From the NCBI RefSeq assembly GCF_964275005.1, contig NC_092688.1, positions 18,878,403-18,942,402 of the forward strand: 64,000 nt of DNA. Reading direction: 5' to 3'. Shown piece by piece: positions 42,219 to 53,618 of the stretch. Made by a program: the position numbers and the translations under genes. Origin of the DNA: Diadema setosum. Lineage: Eukaryota > Echinodermata > Echinoidea > Diadematoida > Diadematidae. Positions within the stretch are counted from its first letter, which is position 1; each line of letters opens with the position of its first letter. The notes beneath the pieces are model-generated. The model made no database searches, had not been told where the DNA came from, and saw nothing but the letters and a program-made list of their open reading frames with translations.

Positions 42219-42956
42219 ATGGAAAGTTCGATAAAATATACCTGTGAGCTGTGCAGTGCAAAGTTTTCAGCCAGGAGAAATCTCAGGCGTCATCATCGCA
42301 TACATCATCAGGATCAGCAAGTATTACACGCATGTAAGGTGTGTGGTCAGACTTTCAAACGAATCGACAGCTTGAAGCGCCATGAGAAATCCCGGCACCA
42401 TCATCGAAATATCCAAGGACAGGAGGATAAAACAACGGCCGGAGCTAGGAAATACAGTTGTCTGACGTGTAATGCAGAGTTTTCAGTGAGGAGAAACTTA
42501 ACCCGTCATCATCGCACATTTCATCAGGATCAACGAGTTTTGTATGTTTGCAATACGTGTGGGAAGGCGTTTGGTCGACTCGATAGTTTAAGACGACATG
42601 AGAAGACACAACATCTTTCCAAATGTCATTCGGATGAGGAAAGTCAACGATTGGTTTGTTCAGAATGTAATGCTCATTTTACCACGATCAGAGATCTCGA
42701 AGATCATAAGAAAACTCATTATCCAAAAGAAACTTATCTCTGTCACACTTGCGGACGAGTATACAATGAATGCAGAAAATTTGTGAAACACATTAACAGT
42801 CATGGGAAACAATCTTCATCAACACCAACGTGTAAGCGGAAGTCTCCACGAGAGAATCAGTCAACAAGGCGAAAGAAACGTAAGTATTCTTGTTTGAATT
42901 TTCTGCTTGAATTAATTCTTCATTATCTCATAATTAAGGTTTCAGTAAAGATTTAG
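42219..42956 (+). CDS. Six-finger C2H2 protein of the Polinton-like element
   Basis: 245 codons from ATG. Six C2H2 fingers: YTCELCSAKFS.., HACKVCGQTFK.., YSCLTCNAEFS.., YVCNTCGKAFG.., LVCSECNAHFT.., YLCHTCGRVYN... Fingers 1-2 and 3-4 are an internal duplication: RRNLRRHHR against RRNLTRHHR, and DSLKRHEK against DSLRRHEK. The linkers between pairs hold HHQDQQVL and FHQDQRVL. A basic run (RRKKRK) near 220 could be a nuclear signal. Probable role is DNA binding, perhaps at the element's own ends; that is inference. Splice-like signals lie at the facing ends of this frame and the polymerase frame, but I cannot tell whether they are used. The frame looks whole. Confidence 0.75.
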   Translation: MESSIKYTCELCSAKFSARRNLRRHHRIHHQDQQVLHACKVCGQTFKRIDSLKRHEKSRHHHRNIQGQEDKTTAGARKYSCLTCNAEFSVRRNLTRHHRTFHQDQRVLYVCNTCGKAFGRLDSLRRHEKTQHLSKCHSDEESQRLVCSECNAHFTTIRDLEDHKKTHYPKETYLCHTCGRVYNECRKFVKHINSHGKQSSSTPTCKRKSPRENQSTRRKKRKYSCLNFLLELILHYLIIKVSVKI

Positions 42957-43059
42957 TGTTTATCAACGAAATTACCTTCATCTCCGTTAATGATGCACTC
43001 TAGAGAACTCTCTCTCTCTCTCTCTCTCTCTCCCTCATCCGGTTTAACAAGTAAATAGA

Positions 43060-43395
43060 TAACTTAAATTGGAGGGGACATCTTTTTAGCAGTCGCCTCC
43101 ATTTCCGACTCTTTCTTTGTTATGATCTATTCAGTTACATTTTTTGTCCATACGTTTCTTCATCTAGTATTATTATTTTCTTCTATCATTATTATTTTCC
43201 TGTAAAAGCGCTCCATAAGAAATAGCTATTATTATCACTATTGTTATTATTGTCTCATTGTAAACAAATGACGTGCATTTAAATCTCATTCTGAGATATA
43301 AAAGTCACGTTGTACTTTATTTCGTTCATATGCAATTGTCATATTGTATACTTTCATCGATCGGAAATGAAATAAAATAAAATGAATGAATAATA
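43060..43395 (+). mobile_element. LINE 3' tail inserted between the two Polinton frames
   Basis: Shares its 3' UTR with the decayed LINE at 21150-21395: GGAGGGGACATC/GAGGGGATTGCATC, CCATTTCCGAC, ATTCAGTTACA, TTTGTCCAT, AAATCTCA, AAAGTCAC..TACTTTATTT, GTCATATTGTA. It ends in an AAATAAAATAAAATGAATG tail. 5'-truncated, no coding part. It shows that LINEs of that family moved after the Polinton arrived. Confidence 0.7.
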
Positions 43396-43527
43396 AATGC
43401 ATATTTTTTTTTTTTGGTAATTAGATTATCAATTGATTGTAAGTAGTTTTCATTTGAATGCTATAATGATGTATGTCAATATAATCACCGACTCTACAGT
43501 CTCTCAGGCACGAATTAAGACCATTGT

Positions 43528-46500
43528 TTGTTTGTTCGTTTGTTTCTAGCACGGTGCCCTCAGTCTGACCAACAGTCCGACCTCAGTAAGGATATCAAGC
43601 TGCCCCCACACGTGGACCCGGAGGGATGCGTCGCCAGAATGTACAAGGAACACTGGTACAATATCGAGGACAGGCAATCACAAGGACGAGTACATAGATG
43701 GTACAATTTTCACCTCCAATCACTCGACAACACCATCTTGAAAGAAAAGGCTCGAAAAGTGTTTGAACTACAGTCCACTGCCTTTAAAATTAACGCTTCG
43801 TATGGATTTGTTCTGTTTAACAACGAAACGAAAGAGTGTAGGTACTATTACGCGAGCAGAAACACAAAGATTTTCAACGAACCATATGTTATCACAAATC
43901 ACGCTTCGTTTGAAGGTTTCATTAACACATTCATTCACGAAGATGTTCTTGAATATGCCAGGTCCCTGCGCCCAGATTCCAAATGGGTGGTTCAACATAT
44001 CACGAACGTCACATTCTACGTATTTTCCCTCATTGATCATCCCATCGGTAGGGGAATGGAGCTCCCACTGTACGTGCTAGATAACAAAGCGATCGTATCA
44101 TTGGTCAAGAACCGAATGACTGGTAAAACGTACGACGACAATTTGTGCCTCTTTCGATGTATTGCTCTTCTTCGTGGTTGCAGTTCAAAATGTCTGGAAA
44201 CAACAACGAAAGAATTGTTAAAGAGCTACAAACCAAATGAAGAAATAAACAAATTCCCAGGTGTTAAACTCAGCGAACTGAGTGACATCGAAGAATTCTT
44301 TCAAATTAATATAATTGTTTATCAGTTAGTGCCTGTAGGTGACGAATCAATAGGTGAAGATTGTGGGAAGGAAGTCAACGATGTTTGTACCGCTACTGTT
44401 AGTTCGACTGAAACTGAAAAAGATCTATTCAGCAGTGAACAGACAGTGGCTGCTACACTCATTCGTCGAGGTCTGGATAAGTTTGCCGAGACACTGTACG
44501 TTAATCTTCACGACAGTCACTTCAGTTATGTCATTGACATCGAGAGGTATTGCCGTAACTATCAATGTAGACTATGCAACAAATTGTGGAAATCTCGAAA
44601 ATCACTTCACCGACATGAAAAACTCTGCAGCGCAATAGCCACCAAACACGTTTTTCCTAAGGGGCTTGCAACATTTCACAACTCAGCCACAATATGGGAG
44701 GAACTGGAGGCTGAGGGAATTTTCGTTGAGGAAAGCAGGAGATTTTTCCCATATTTTGCTACATTTGACATAGAGAGCTATCTTGAAAAATCTAATGAAA
44801 GTGAATGCAAATCTGATGGTAGCCTACAGTATACATCTCGACACATACCTTTGAGTGTTAGCGTGAACTCAAATGTACCGGGTTACAACGAGGCTTATTG
44901 CATGGTGTCGGATGGAAATCCCCAGACATTAATCGACACTATGGTGGCGTACTTACTAGAAGTCAGCCTACGATCTTTTCAACTTCTGGAACCACTTTTT
45001 CAAGACGTCCTGGACAAGACTGACGTCAAAGCTGAGGAGATACGACGTAGATTCTTGACAGATGGGGAAATATCTCCAGAGCCCAAATACTTAACGAGAC
45101 TGCGACAAAAAGTCTTAAACTATTTACAAGAGTTGCCAGTTGTCGGATTTAACTCGGGTAAATACGACATTAATGTCATTAAGGAGTTTCTATACCCAAC
45201 CCTTCTCGAAAAGGATCCTATCAACTACCTAGTAAAGAAAAACCACAACCACATGGCTATCAAAACTCAGCACCTTCAATTCGTCGATATTTTGAACTTT
45301 CTTGCCCCAGGATTCTCTTTAGCTTCATTCATGAAGGCCTATGGATGCAAGGAAACAAAGGGGTATTTTCCGTACGAATGGGTAGACTCTCTCGCTAAGT
45401 TGAATGAACCACAACTTCCACCCATAGAAGCATTTGATGACACCCTTCATCGCACTGCATTGACCCCTGAACAATACAAGCAATGTCAGCGTGAGTGGAA
45501 AGACAACCAGATGTCCACTTTCCGTGACTACCTCGTCTGGTATAATAATCGCGATGTAACCCCATTCATTGAGGCTGTAGAAAAGATGCGTGCTTTCTAC
45601 GAGCATAGAGGAATTGATTTATTTAAGGACGGGATTTCTGTTCCGGGACTTACCATGAAATATCTGATGAAATGTAGTCCCGACGCACATTTCGGTTTGT
45701 TCTCGGAGAAGGATAAAGACTTATTCTACACTTTTCGCGAAAATTTAGTCGGGGGTCCATCGATTATTTTTCATCGCTATCATGAAAAGAACGTGACGAA
45801 GATTCGAGGAGGTAAAACGTGTCAGAAAGTGGTTGGCTTTGACGCGAACGCTCTTTATCTATGGGCAATCATGCAGGACATGCCTACTGGACACTATGTG
45901 AGGCGAAGAGCGGAAAATAATTTCAAACCGGAGAGCAGACATCCTATTGCGCAAGAATGGCTCCAGTATGAAAGTTTTAGAAGAGACATTAAAATCCGAC
46001 ACAATGGCAATCACTCCGAAAAAAGAATTGGCCCCCTCCAATTCCCCGTGGATGGTTTCTGCGCGGAGACTAATCAGGTCTTTGAATTCAATGGGTGCTA
46101 TTTCCACGGGCATTCTTGTCATCTGACCAAAGGGGAAACACTAAACAAAAGACTGGGGAAACCTATGGAAGAATTACGTCAAAAGACTGAGGAGAAAAAG
46201 AAATACATTCAACAAATGGGATATCAGTACATTTCCATTTGGGAATGTGAATATCGAGATATGCGCAAGCACGACTCTACGCTCAGTGCGTTTCTCTCAG
46301 AACATTTTCCCCAACCCAAGCTTCGCCATGGAGCGTCACAAGCACAACTTCTCTCCGCTATACAGAAAGGACACCTCTTTGGGTTTGTTGTATGCGACAT
46401 ACACGTGCCAGATAAGTTTAAAGACTATTTCTCAGAGATGTGCCCTATCTTTAAGAATACAAACATATCGCGGGAGGATATCGGAGATGTAATGCGGAAC

Positions 46501-47505
46501 TACGCAGAAAAACATGGCATTATGCAGACACCTCGACGTAGCCTCATTGGAAGTATGTTCGGGAAGAACATTTTGTTGTACACTCCTCTTCTGCGTTGGT
46601 ACCTTGAACACGGTCTCAATGTTACCAACATCTCACAATTTGTAGAATACAAACCAAATGCTTGCTTTAAAACATTTGGGGAAGCTGTGTCAGACGCACG
46701 TCGTGCGGGGGATAGCGATCCGTGCAAGAGCATCATTGCTGATACAATGAAGCTGATCGGAAACTCCTCCTACGGGAAGACAATTACAAACAAGGAAAAA
46801 CATCGCAATGTGAATGTGTGCGATGAAAATAAGGCACAAAAACAAGTCAATAGCACTCTGTTTCGGGATCTCAATCCTATCGGAAAAGACTGCTATGAAG
46901 TGGATATGGCCAAACAAAAATTCAAAATGGATCTTCCGGTTCAAATTGGACACGCCGTGTACCAAATGGCAAAACTTCGAATGTTGCAATTTTATTATGA
47001 TTTCCTCGTGAAGTATGTTGATCCTTCAGATTTTCAGATGTGTGAAATGGATACGGATTCTGCGTATATCGCCATCTCTTCGAAAGATTTTGAGGATGTG
47101 ATAAAACCGAACATGAAAGAGCAATACGAAGAAGACAAAGGCAACTGGTTTCCTCGAAATGACTGTGTGGAAAATGCTATGTATGATAAACGAACTCCAG
47201 GTTTGTTCAAAGTGGAATGGGAGGGTGACGGAATAGTTGCTCTTTGTAGCAAGACGTACTACTGTTTTGGCCCAACAGACAAATTCAGTTGCAAAGGCGT
47301 CAGTAAGAGACAAAATGACATCAACAAAAACACTTACCTAGAGGTTCTCCATTCAAGAGTGTCGGGCGGTGGAACCAATTTAGGATTTCGTGTTGTGAAC
47401 AATGGTGTCTCTACATACTCGCAAACAAGAAATGCCTTCACTTATTTCTATCCAAAGCGTAAAATCTTAGATGACAACATCTCCACGACGTATTTAGATA
47501 TCTGA
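43528..47505 (+). CDS. Family-B DNA polymerase (protein-primed type) of the Polinton-like element
   Basis: 1325 open codons. Residues about 203-331 resemble an OTU-type cysteine protease pattern (DDNLCLFR with C207, later LHDSHFSYV with H331). A C2H2-like finger follows at 347 (CRLCNKLW). The 3'-5' exonuclease motifs are FDIES (D414, E416), FNSGKYD (N542, D547) and YNNRD (Y672, D676). Polymerase motif A is GFDANALYLW (D772), motif B GNSSYG (N1079, Y1082) and motif C MDTDSAY (D1175, D1177); KTYYCFG follows. Between A and B, 841-865 reads VDGFCAETNQVFEFNGCYFH, a segment common in polymerases of these elements. It copies the element's DNA. The frame opens without an ATG just past a TTTCTAG tract, so it may be a downstream exon; the first ATG is at codon 38. 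All polymerase and exonuclease acidic residues are present. The frame looks whole. Confidence 0.9.
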   Translation: MFVRLFLARCPQSDQQSDLSKDIKLPPHVDPEGCVARMYKEHWYNIEDRQSQGRVHRWYNFHLQSLDNTILKEKARKVFELQSTAFKINASYGFVLFNNETKECRYYYASRNTKIFNEPYVITNHASFEGFINTFIHEDVLEYARSLRPDSKWVVQHITNVTFYVFSLIDHPIGRGMELPLYVLDNKAIVSLVKNRMTGKTYDDNLCLFRCIALLRGCSSKCLETTTKELLKSYKPNEEINKFPGVKLSELSDIEEFFQINIIVYQLVPVGDESIGEDCGKEVNDVCTATVSSTETEKDLFSSEQTVAATLIRRGLDKFAETLYVNLHDSHFSYVIDIERYCRNYQCRLCNKLWKSRKSLHRHEKLCSAIATKHVFPKGLATFHNSATIWEELEAEGIFVEESRRFFPYFATFDIESYLEKSNESECKSDGSLQYTSRHIPLSVSVNSNVPGYNEAYCMVSDGNPQTLIDTMVAYLLEVSLRSFQLLEPLFQDVLDKTDVKAEEIRRRFLTDGEISPEPKYLTRLRQKVLNYLQELPVVGFNSGKYDINVIKEFLYPTLLEKDPINYLVKKNHNHMAIKTQHLQFVDILNFLAPGFSLASFMKAYGCKETKGYFPYEWVDSLAKLNEPQLPPIEAFDDTLHRTALTPEQYKQCQREWKDNQMSTFRDYLVWYNNRDVTPFIEAVEKMRAFYEHRGIDLFKDGISVPGLTMKYLMKCSPDAHFGLFSEKDKDLFYTFRENLVGGPSIIFHRYHEKNVTKIRGGKTCQKVVGFDANALYLWAIMQDMPTGHYVRRRAENNFKPESRHPIAQEWLQYESFRRDIKIRHNGNHSEKRIGPLQFPVDGFCAETNQVFEFNGCYFHGHSCHLTKGETLNKRLGKPMEELRQKTEEKKKYIQQMGYQYISIWECEYRDMRKHDSTLSAFLSEHFPQPKLRHGASQAQLLSAIQKGHLFGFVVCDIHVPDKFKDYFSEMCPIFKNTNISREDIGDVMRNYAEKHGIMQTPRRSLIGSMFGKNILLYTPLLRWYLEHGLNVTNISQFVEYKPNACFKTFGEAVSDARRAGDSDPCKSIIADTMKLIGNSSYGKTITNKEKHRNVNVCDENKAQKQVNSTLFRDLNPIGKDCYEVDMAKQKFKMDLPVQIGHAVYQMAKLRMLQFYYDFLVKYVDPSDFQMCEMDTDSAYIAISSKDFEDVIKPNMKEQYEEDKGNWFPRNDCVENAMYDKRTPGLFKVEWEGDGIVALCSKTYYCFGPTDKFSCKGVSKRQNDINKNTYLEVLHSRVSGGGTNLGFRVVNNGVSTYSQTRNAFTYFYPKRKILDDNISTTYLDI

Positions 47506-48839
47506 GTAAAAAACTCGTAGTATCATCAGTCATTGCATACAATTATTTTCCATTCTTACGTTTTACTCCCGGTAGTCTAACGAGAGGGAAAAAAAAAATG
47601 ATATAGATGCCTTCATCGTACACTCAGTTATGATATCATTATGAACGTAATACTGCAAAGATTGTAATTTTCATGCAAAACACTGTTTGAATTTCAAAAG
47701 ATTATAATTTTGGCTTTTTTTGTATCTACGGTTGAAGCGAGTTATTAGAGAATGTCTGTTTACCTGTATATGTTTATTGCTGGTCTAGTTGTTATTCATT
47801 GTACATATAAATCTAGCCCAGTATCAGATTACATACACCGCGGAATGAGCGTATAGTCATCAACATGTTAAAAATGTTTGAATTTGAAGGGGCATTCTAG
47901 ACGATTTCCATAATTTCACATCATGTAGTACATGAATCAACAGCTCCATGTATAGACTTGTGTAATTTATTGTGGCCTTTGAGCAGCAGAGAAACCAATA
48001 ATCTTAAAATCTTTAAGAAATTACAATGAACAGTGTTGATATCATAGGAGCCTCACATATTTCAGAAATGTAGCAGTGTAATTCCAGTACCGCTTGCTTA
48101 ACAAGTTCACCAGTGTAGAATCTATACATGCCTTCTTCTTTTCTTCTACTTCCTTGAGCCCCAAGTCATGTATTCTTATGGTGAGGCTGTCATGTCATCG
48201 TCTTTGTACATTGTCATTTGTTGTAAATTTTGAAAACAATATTATTCTTCATCCCATTTGTTGTAAATTTTGAAAACAATATTATTCTTCATCCCAGTCA
48301 CTATAAATTTTGAAACTCTGTACTCAGTATAACTGATTTATAGTTGTTCAAATGTAAAACTCAGAAAATCTTTCGGAGGTCGCCTTTGATTTAGATTTAG
48401 ATGCTTGGTACAATGCACGTTATTGTATGAACGTACACATCATGAATATGGATTGACAAACATTTAGGTAGTGGTTTGAATTTTGTCGCAATAAAAAAAC
48501 CCAACAACAACACATGGGTTTCATTTTATTTGATATGAGGCTGTGTGACAATGATACTGAGCTTTGCAATAGAGATATTTATAATTCCGTGTTATCAATT
48601 CAGTGTATATCCACGTTAGTTGCATAAACTTATGTACACAGCAGGGCGTTGCATAATATGCATATAATTTATGTTTTGATTTTCTCAAATGTTTAATACG
48701 GAGCACGTGTGTAAGAAATTGGCCTTATCTTTTTCTAAGATTTTTTTTTTTATTTCACTTGGATTTGACTAGATTTCGCAAGTAATATTGTTGGTAGTAA
48801 CAAACTACTCAGCAGCGTGCTTCATTGTCTATTGTGTAA
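47506..48839. other. 3' part of the Polinton-like element, no gene seen
   Basis: AT-rich sequence between the polymerase stop and the right TIR. It has a small direct repeat of about 42 bases (TTTGTTGTAAATTTTGAAAA.. at 48219 and 48257). No packaging ATPase, integrase or capsid frame is recognisable on either strand. Confidence 0.6.
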
Positions 48840-51800
48840 ACTGAAAGTCCTCGATTGGAAGTGGGCAAATATTGAGTTTATATCTAAATTCAAACGCAGA
48901 CCTTAGGTGGTGGAGTATTGCTGTAGAATATCAATCGCTTTGTACATTTGTTTTCTATTCGATGTGATGAACTAATGCTGGATTTTACAACACTAAATTA
49001 CGTGCAAAATCGCAGTCTCAACAGCGAAAACAACAATAATCAAGCTATTGCTAATCACTCGCCAGCGATACTTAAACTAACAGTGACGTCATTCGACTGG
49101 GGAATTCCGCAATCGGTCATTCTTACGTAAGAGTTATGACTCATGCAGACGAGTCTCAGGGTCTCGATTCTAATAGTCGTTAATGCTGCGCAAAACCGGA
49201 CTAATATGTTCGTGTTACCATTTCATGACTATGTATTTGAGTAAATCTTTTCCCTTGGAGATTCTTTAGCTACAGTATTCTCTTCCCACCTCTCTGTCGA
49301 TGGTTGTATATAATCATTATAGCGAATATATGCGCCATAATACATGTATGTATATGTTCAGCAAATGTTCATTTTCTTGATTAACGGTTCTCTAAGTTGT
49401 ATTTGTGACAAAAGCGATTGATACAAACATCGTAATATGTTACTTATTTATCAATATTCTTCATTTCCATATTTCTACTATTCAATATGTAAATAAATTG
49501 TACTAACTTTTTTTTGTTCGTTTATCAAAGCGTTTAAGGTGTATATAATACCGAAAGACTAAATGTGTATTTATTTCTCCTTGCGTAGCTGTGTAGAGTA
49601 TGCGTGTATGGACGATTATAAGAGTAAAATTCAATCGTGGTCCTCTAAAGGCAAGAATAATTATGTACTCATATTCGTCAACTCGCCGTTTCGCCGTTTC
49701 GTCATTTCGTCATTTTGTCATTTCGCCATTTTGTTTGAATCTATGTACTAGTGTGCGACTTCTGTTGTTGTTGTTTATTCAACATGCTGAACTTTAACGA
49801 AACCGAAAACAAATTCAAATTTGTACAACACATTCTTAAACAAGATTAACAAATAAACTTTACGTCTTCAATATCATTGTGTAACGTCTGATATGCTTAC
49901 GTCTCGAAACATAATTGTATGTTAATGACCGTGTGGTTTGTTTGTTTGTTGTTGTTGTTGTTGGGGTTTTTTTGTTTTTTTTTTTTGAGAGAGAGAAAGA
50001 CAACAAGAGAGGGAGAGAGAAAATTGTACAAGATACAAGTACCAGCTTGTTATGCATGAGAGAAAACACTACGATGTCAAAATGTTGTTGTGAAATATCT
50101 TTTTGTTCATCAAGTTCAACTATATATAACCCGATATTACAAGATACCTTTTTGTAAACTTTGGAAGCTAGGTGCCACTTGTAATACAGTAAAACAAAAA
50201 CAAAAATTGTATCATGAACATGGGAAATATCAAAACGTCGATTACATCAATCACTCATTTTTTTCTTGTAATTTTTTTTAGTGTGCCCGAATATATTTGA
50301 AAGACTTCGAGTTGTTTGAATCCCTATTCGTTATATTAAGAAACAGATAAGTTATTGATCACACCATGCATATAGATCTGACTCCGAAATTATTGTTCAA
50401 AACACTATAATCTGTTACTTCACACTTGTAAACACTATATACAAGTTTGTGTGTCTATATGTTTGCTTTTCCAACATTGTGTAGAAAACTGACTAAAATG
50501 TCTTTAACAATTTAGTACGATAGAATGGTGAACGTGATGAACTAACGAAATGATGAAACGACGAAATGATTACACGATGAAATGATGAATAATGATGAAA
50601 CGATGAAATGATGAAACGATGAAATGATGAAACGATAAAACGATGAAACGATGAAAAAAAAAGGAATACTGCTATCCTAATCCATTCTCACCTTTGATGT
50701 CATTTATTCACACCATGAGATTACGTCATGCAAATTCATATAAAATCTTGCCTCATATAAACGCGCACAACCCCATCACACCATAAACTCCACATAAACC
50801 CTCAAGTTCATGCGATGTCAACTCATGAATATTCATACATTTTGCATCATCTTGGAACTTCACTGCTTCACGACTCCGCTGCTCAGCGGGTAAGTGATCA
50901 TAGGCCTATCTTATGATCCTATACGTCGTGTTTACACATTTACACGAATACCGGTAATGATATGAAATTTTCTGTATGTATTATCGTGCAAGCATGCGAC
51001 TCTACAACCTAACTTCGCAATAACCATAGAAATCATTTCAAGAGGCTCGCTCTCCACAGCTCCACAAGTCTCACCTGAGCGTGCTTAATCTTACAATCAT
51101 ACATTATTGATACGCATTTGCATACATTAATATTCATATGCTAGGTCATCTTGTTGGAGCTCCGCTGCTCCATAATTTGCTTTTGGTGATGACTTATCCT
51201 TATCCTACGAATTTGCATAGTTACATCCATATCAACCTTTCGCATCATCGCGCAAAATCATACGACTCCACAACATACACTCAACACCAGCCATACAATC
51301 AATTGGAAAAAAAGAAACGCCAAAGCTTATCAATATTCATATATTAGTCGTCTTGGAGCCCCACTACTCCACAATTCAATATAGATGATGCTTAATCCTT
51401 CATACGTTACCGGTATATGCATTTGCATTTACTTTGTATCAACCTTTCGTATCATCGTGCGAGAAAAAACAAACAAACAAACAAACAAACAAACAAACAA
51501 ACAAACAAACAAACAAACAAACATTTAAAAAAACATAGCAAAAAAAAAAAAAAACTAGACTCCACAATATGCACTCCACACTGTAAGCCATACAATCCGT
51601 TGCAAAAAAAAAAAAAATGTAAGTCTCCACAGCTCCACAATCAAGTATGAAATGTACTTAAGCCCACTTGCGTTACTGTCACGCCCATTCACAAGCTAAA
51701 CATATCTGTGTCATACATTTAATCTTTGCATATGATGCTGATTTAATTTACCCTTTCATATCATCGTGTAAAATCATACGACTCCACAGCAAAAGTTATA

Positions 51801-52477
51801 CTCCACACCAGGCATACCATCGGTTGTAAAGAGTCACTCTCCACACCTCCACAGCTCCACAGCTCCATAGCTCTACAGCTTATACATAATTCATGTGTAT
51901 TTACATAAATACATAATCATACATATTCATGGTTTAAGCTCATTAATATTCATATGTTAGGTCATCTTGAAGCTCCACAGCTCCACAATTTATTATTGAT
52001 AATGTTCATTTCTTCGCACCTTACTGTTATACGCATTTGCATAATTATATTCGCATCAACTGTATACGTGCAAAAATCATAGACTCCACAACATACACTC
52101 CACACTAGCCATGTTGCAAGAGAGTCACTCCCGCTCCACAACTCCACAACTCCATAGCTCCACAGCGTACGCATAGTTTATACAATGTTAACATAATTGC
52201 ATAATCATACATATTCATAAATTAAGCTCACTAATATGATATGCTAGGTCATAGAGCTCCACTGCTCCACAATTCACTATTGCTATTGCCACACCCATTC
52301 ACAGACTATTATATCTCACACTCATACATAATGCATGTACATTACATAAATACATATTCATACATATTCATGATCATTACTATTCATGAGCTCATTAATA
52401 TTCATAAGCTGTGGAGCTCCACCGCTCCACAGCTCCACTGCTCCACGAGGTGCGAACGGGTACATGTATATACTACT
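48840..52477 (-). repeat. Right terminal inverted repeat of the Polinton-like element
   Basis: Inverse of 37487-41510 and somewhat shorter. It carries the same GTGGAG units (here CTCCAC), the same minisatellites (50530-50656 and about 49678-49735), an AAAC microsatellite (51469-51523) and a TGACGTCA site at 49084-49091. The perfect outer end is GTATATACTACT. Confidence 0.88.
50530..50656. repeat. GATGAAA minisatellite in right TIR
   Basis: Inverse of the left TIR minisatellite, with fewer units. Confidence 0.8.
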
Positions 52478-52483
52478 CACGCG
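52478..52483. repeat. Polinton target-site duplication, right (CACGCG)
   Basis: Exact match to 37481-37486, abutting the CT-3' end. Confidence 0.85.
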
Positions 52484-53618
52484 CGAGTGTGTTCCCATGA
52501 AGTTTGTTTGTTTGGTTTTATTTCTACTTTTTCAAATCACATATAACCATAGAGTACATACATATACACTCACCAAAAGAGAAAGAAAGCAAAGTAAACA
52601 CTTTTTTTAGTTCATATTTTTCATAGAAGATTTTGATGAAAATCAATGTATTATATTTCATATCATATCAAAGATAATTTAATTGGCTATCAACCAAAAT
52701 TTAAGCATGCGTGAACACATTCGTTTTTGTCCTTCAAGGCACAAAAGTAAAACTTGCAAAAACTATAGCATGTTGCCTTTCATTTGCAAATGCTCTTCAA
52801 GGTAACAATGATAACAAAAGACCACTTTAACACAATGAGAGACATGGATGAAATAGCGGGTTGATAGCCAATTAAATTTCCTTTCGTATGATATATAATA
52901 CATTCATTTTTAACCAAATATTCTATAAAAGATATATACTCGAAAAAGTGTCTACTTTCTTCTTTTTTTTTTTTGCTGAGTGTATTTTAGCATAACATTG
53001 GTCGATGCATAAAGCTTATATAGCATTATATTACAGAATAATTCAAGAGGACATCTTAAAACAACAATAAATTGTAAATTAACTACATAATGATTGAGTA
53101 TTCATTTATTATGTCATACACTGCGATAACCAAATTTTAGAAGAAAAATAGAGAAAAGGGGGATTGAGGTAATGGATTTAGGAATTATTTATTTGTAGTA
53201 ATTGTAAGAAAAGAAAAGAAAAAAAAAAGCAGGAGACCGCGATCATAAGCAGCTGCTTGACATAGATCGAGGTCTCGGGGTAAAATTAGAAATCAAGTTT
53301 GACTAAGACGGACGCGTCTACAAAATAAAATTGTACAATCAACTACAAAGTATCGTTGTGATATATCATCAAAATAAGTCGACCTACCTGCTTTCCGTGA
53401 GAGCTTACAATGCAAAGTTGCAAAGGGATAGGTAAGGGCATTCTCGTGTACGTGTGTGCCTTGTTGCAGCCAGATATTAGAAATGAAAGGCGCATGCGTG
53501 ATACAAACGTACGTCACTGCACCCCACCGATCTCCTCGGCCAATGATCGTGGATGAGCCAGTGACTTCAAGAATAATAGACAATAAGAAAATTCAACGCT
53601 GAACGAGCAACATTCTGG
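52484..53618. other. Right flank of the Polinton-like element, no gene seen
   Basis: AT-rich. Two blocks near 52640-52700 and 52855-52930 share TTTAATTGGCTATCAA words in opposite orientation (TTGATAGCCAATTAAA at the second), a possible eroded palindromic element. No credible coding frame. Confidence 0.45.

Larger units (their letters stand above)
37487..52477. mobile_element. Polinton/Maverick-like element, reduced gene set, giant TIRs
   Basis: 14,991 bp. The ends AGTAGTATATAC...GTATATACTACT are perfect inverted repeats with 5'-AG and CT-3' termini, and the 6-bp duplication CACGCG is exact; both are Polinton hallmarks. The TIRs are about 4.0 kb (left) and 3.6 kb (right), far longer than the hundred to thousand bases usual for the family. 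The 7.3-kb centre holds a six-finger C2H2 frame (42219-42956) and a family-B DNA polymerase frame (43528-47505), both on the + strand. A LINE tail has inserted between them. I recognise no integrase, packaging ATPase, protease or capsid gene. The polymerase frame looks whole; as an element it looks reduced. The outer TIR parts are nearly identical, so the insertion is probably recent. It could be a Polinton derivative or a separate PolB-TIR lineage. Confidence 0.8.
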
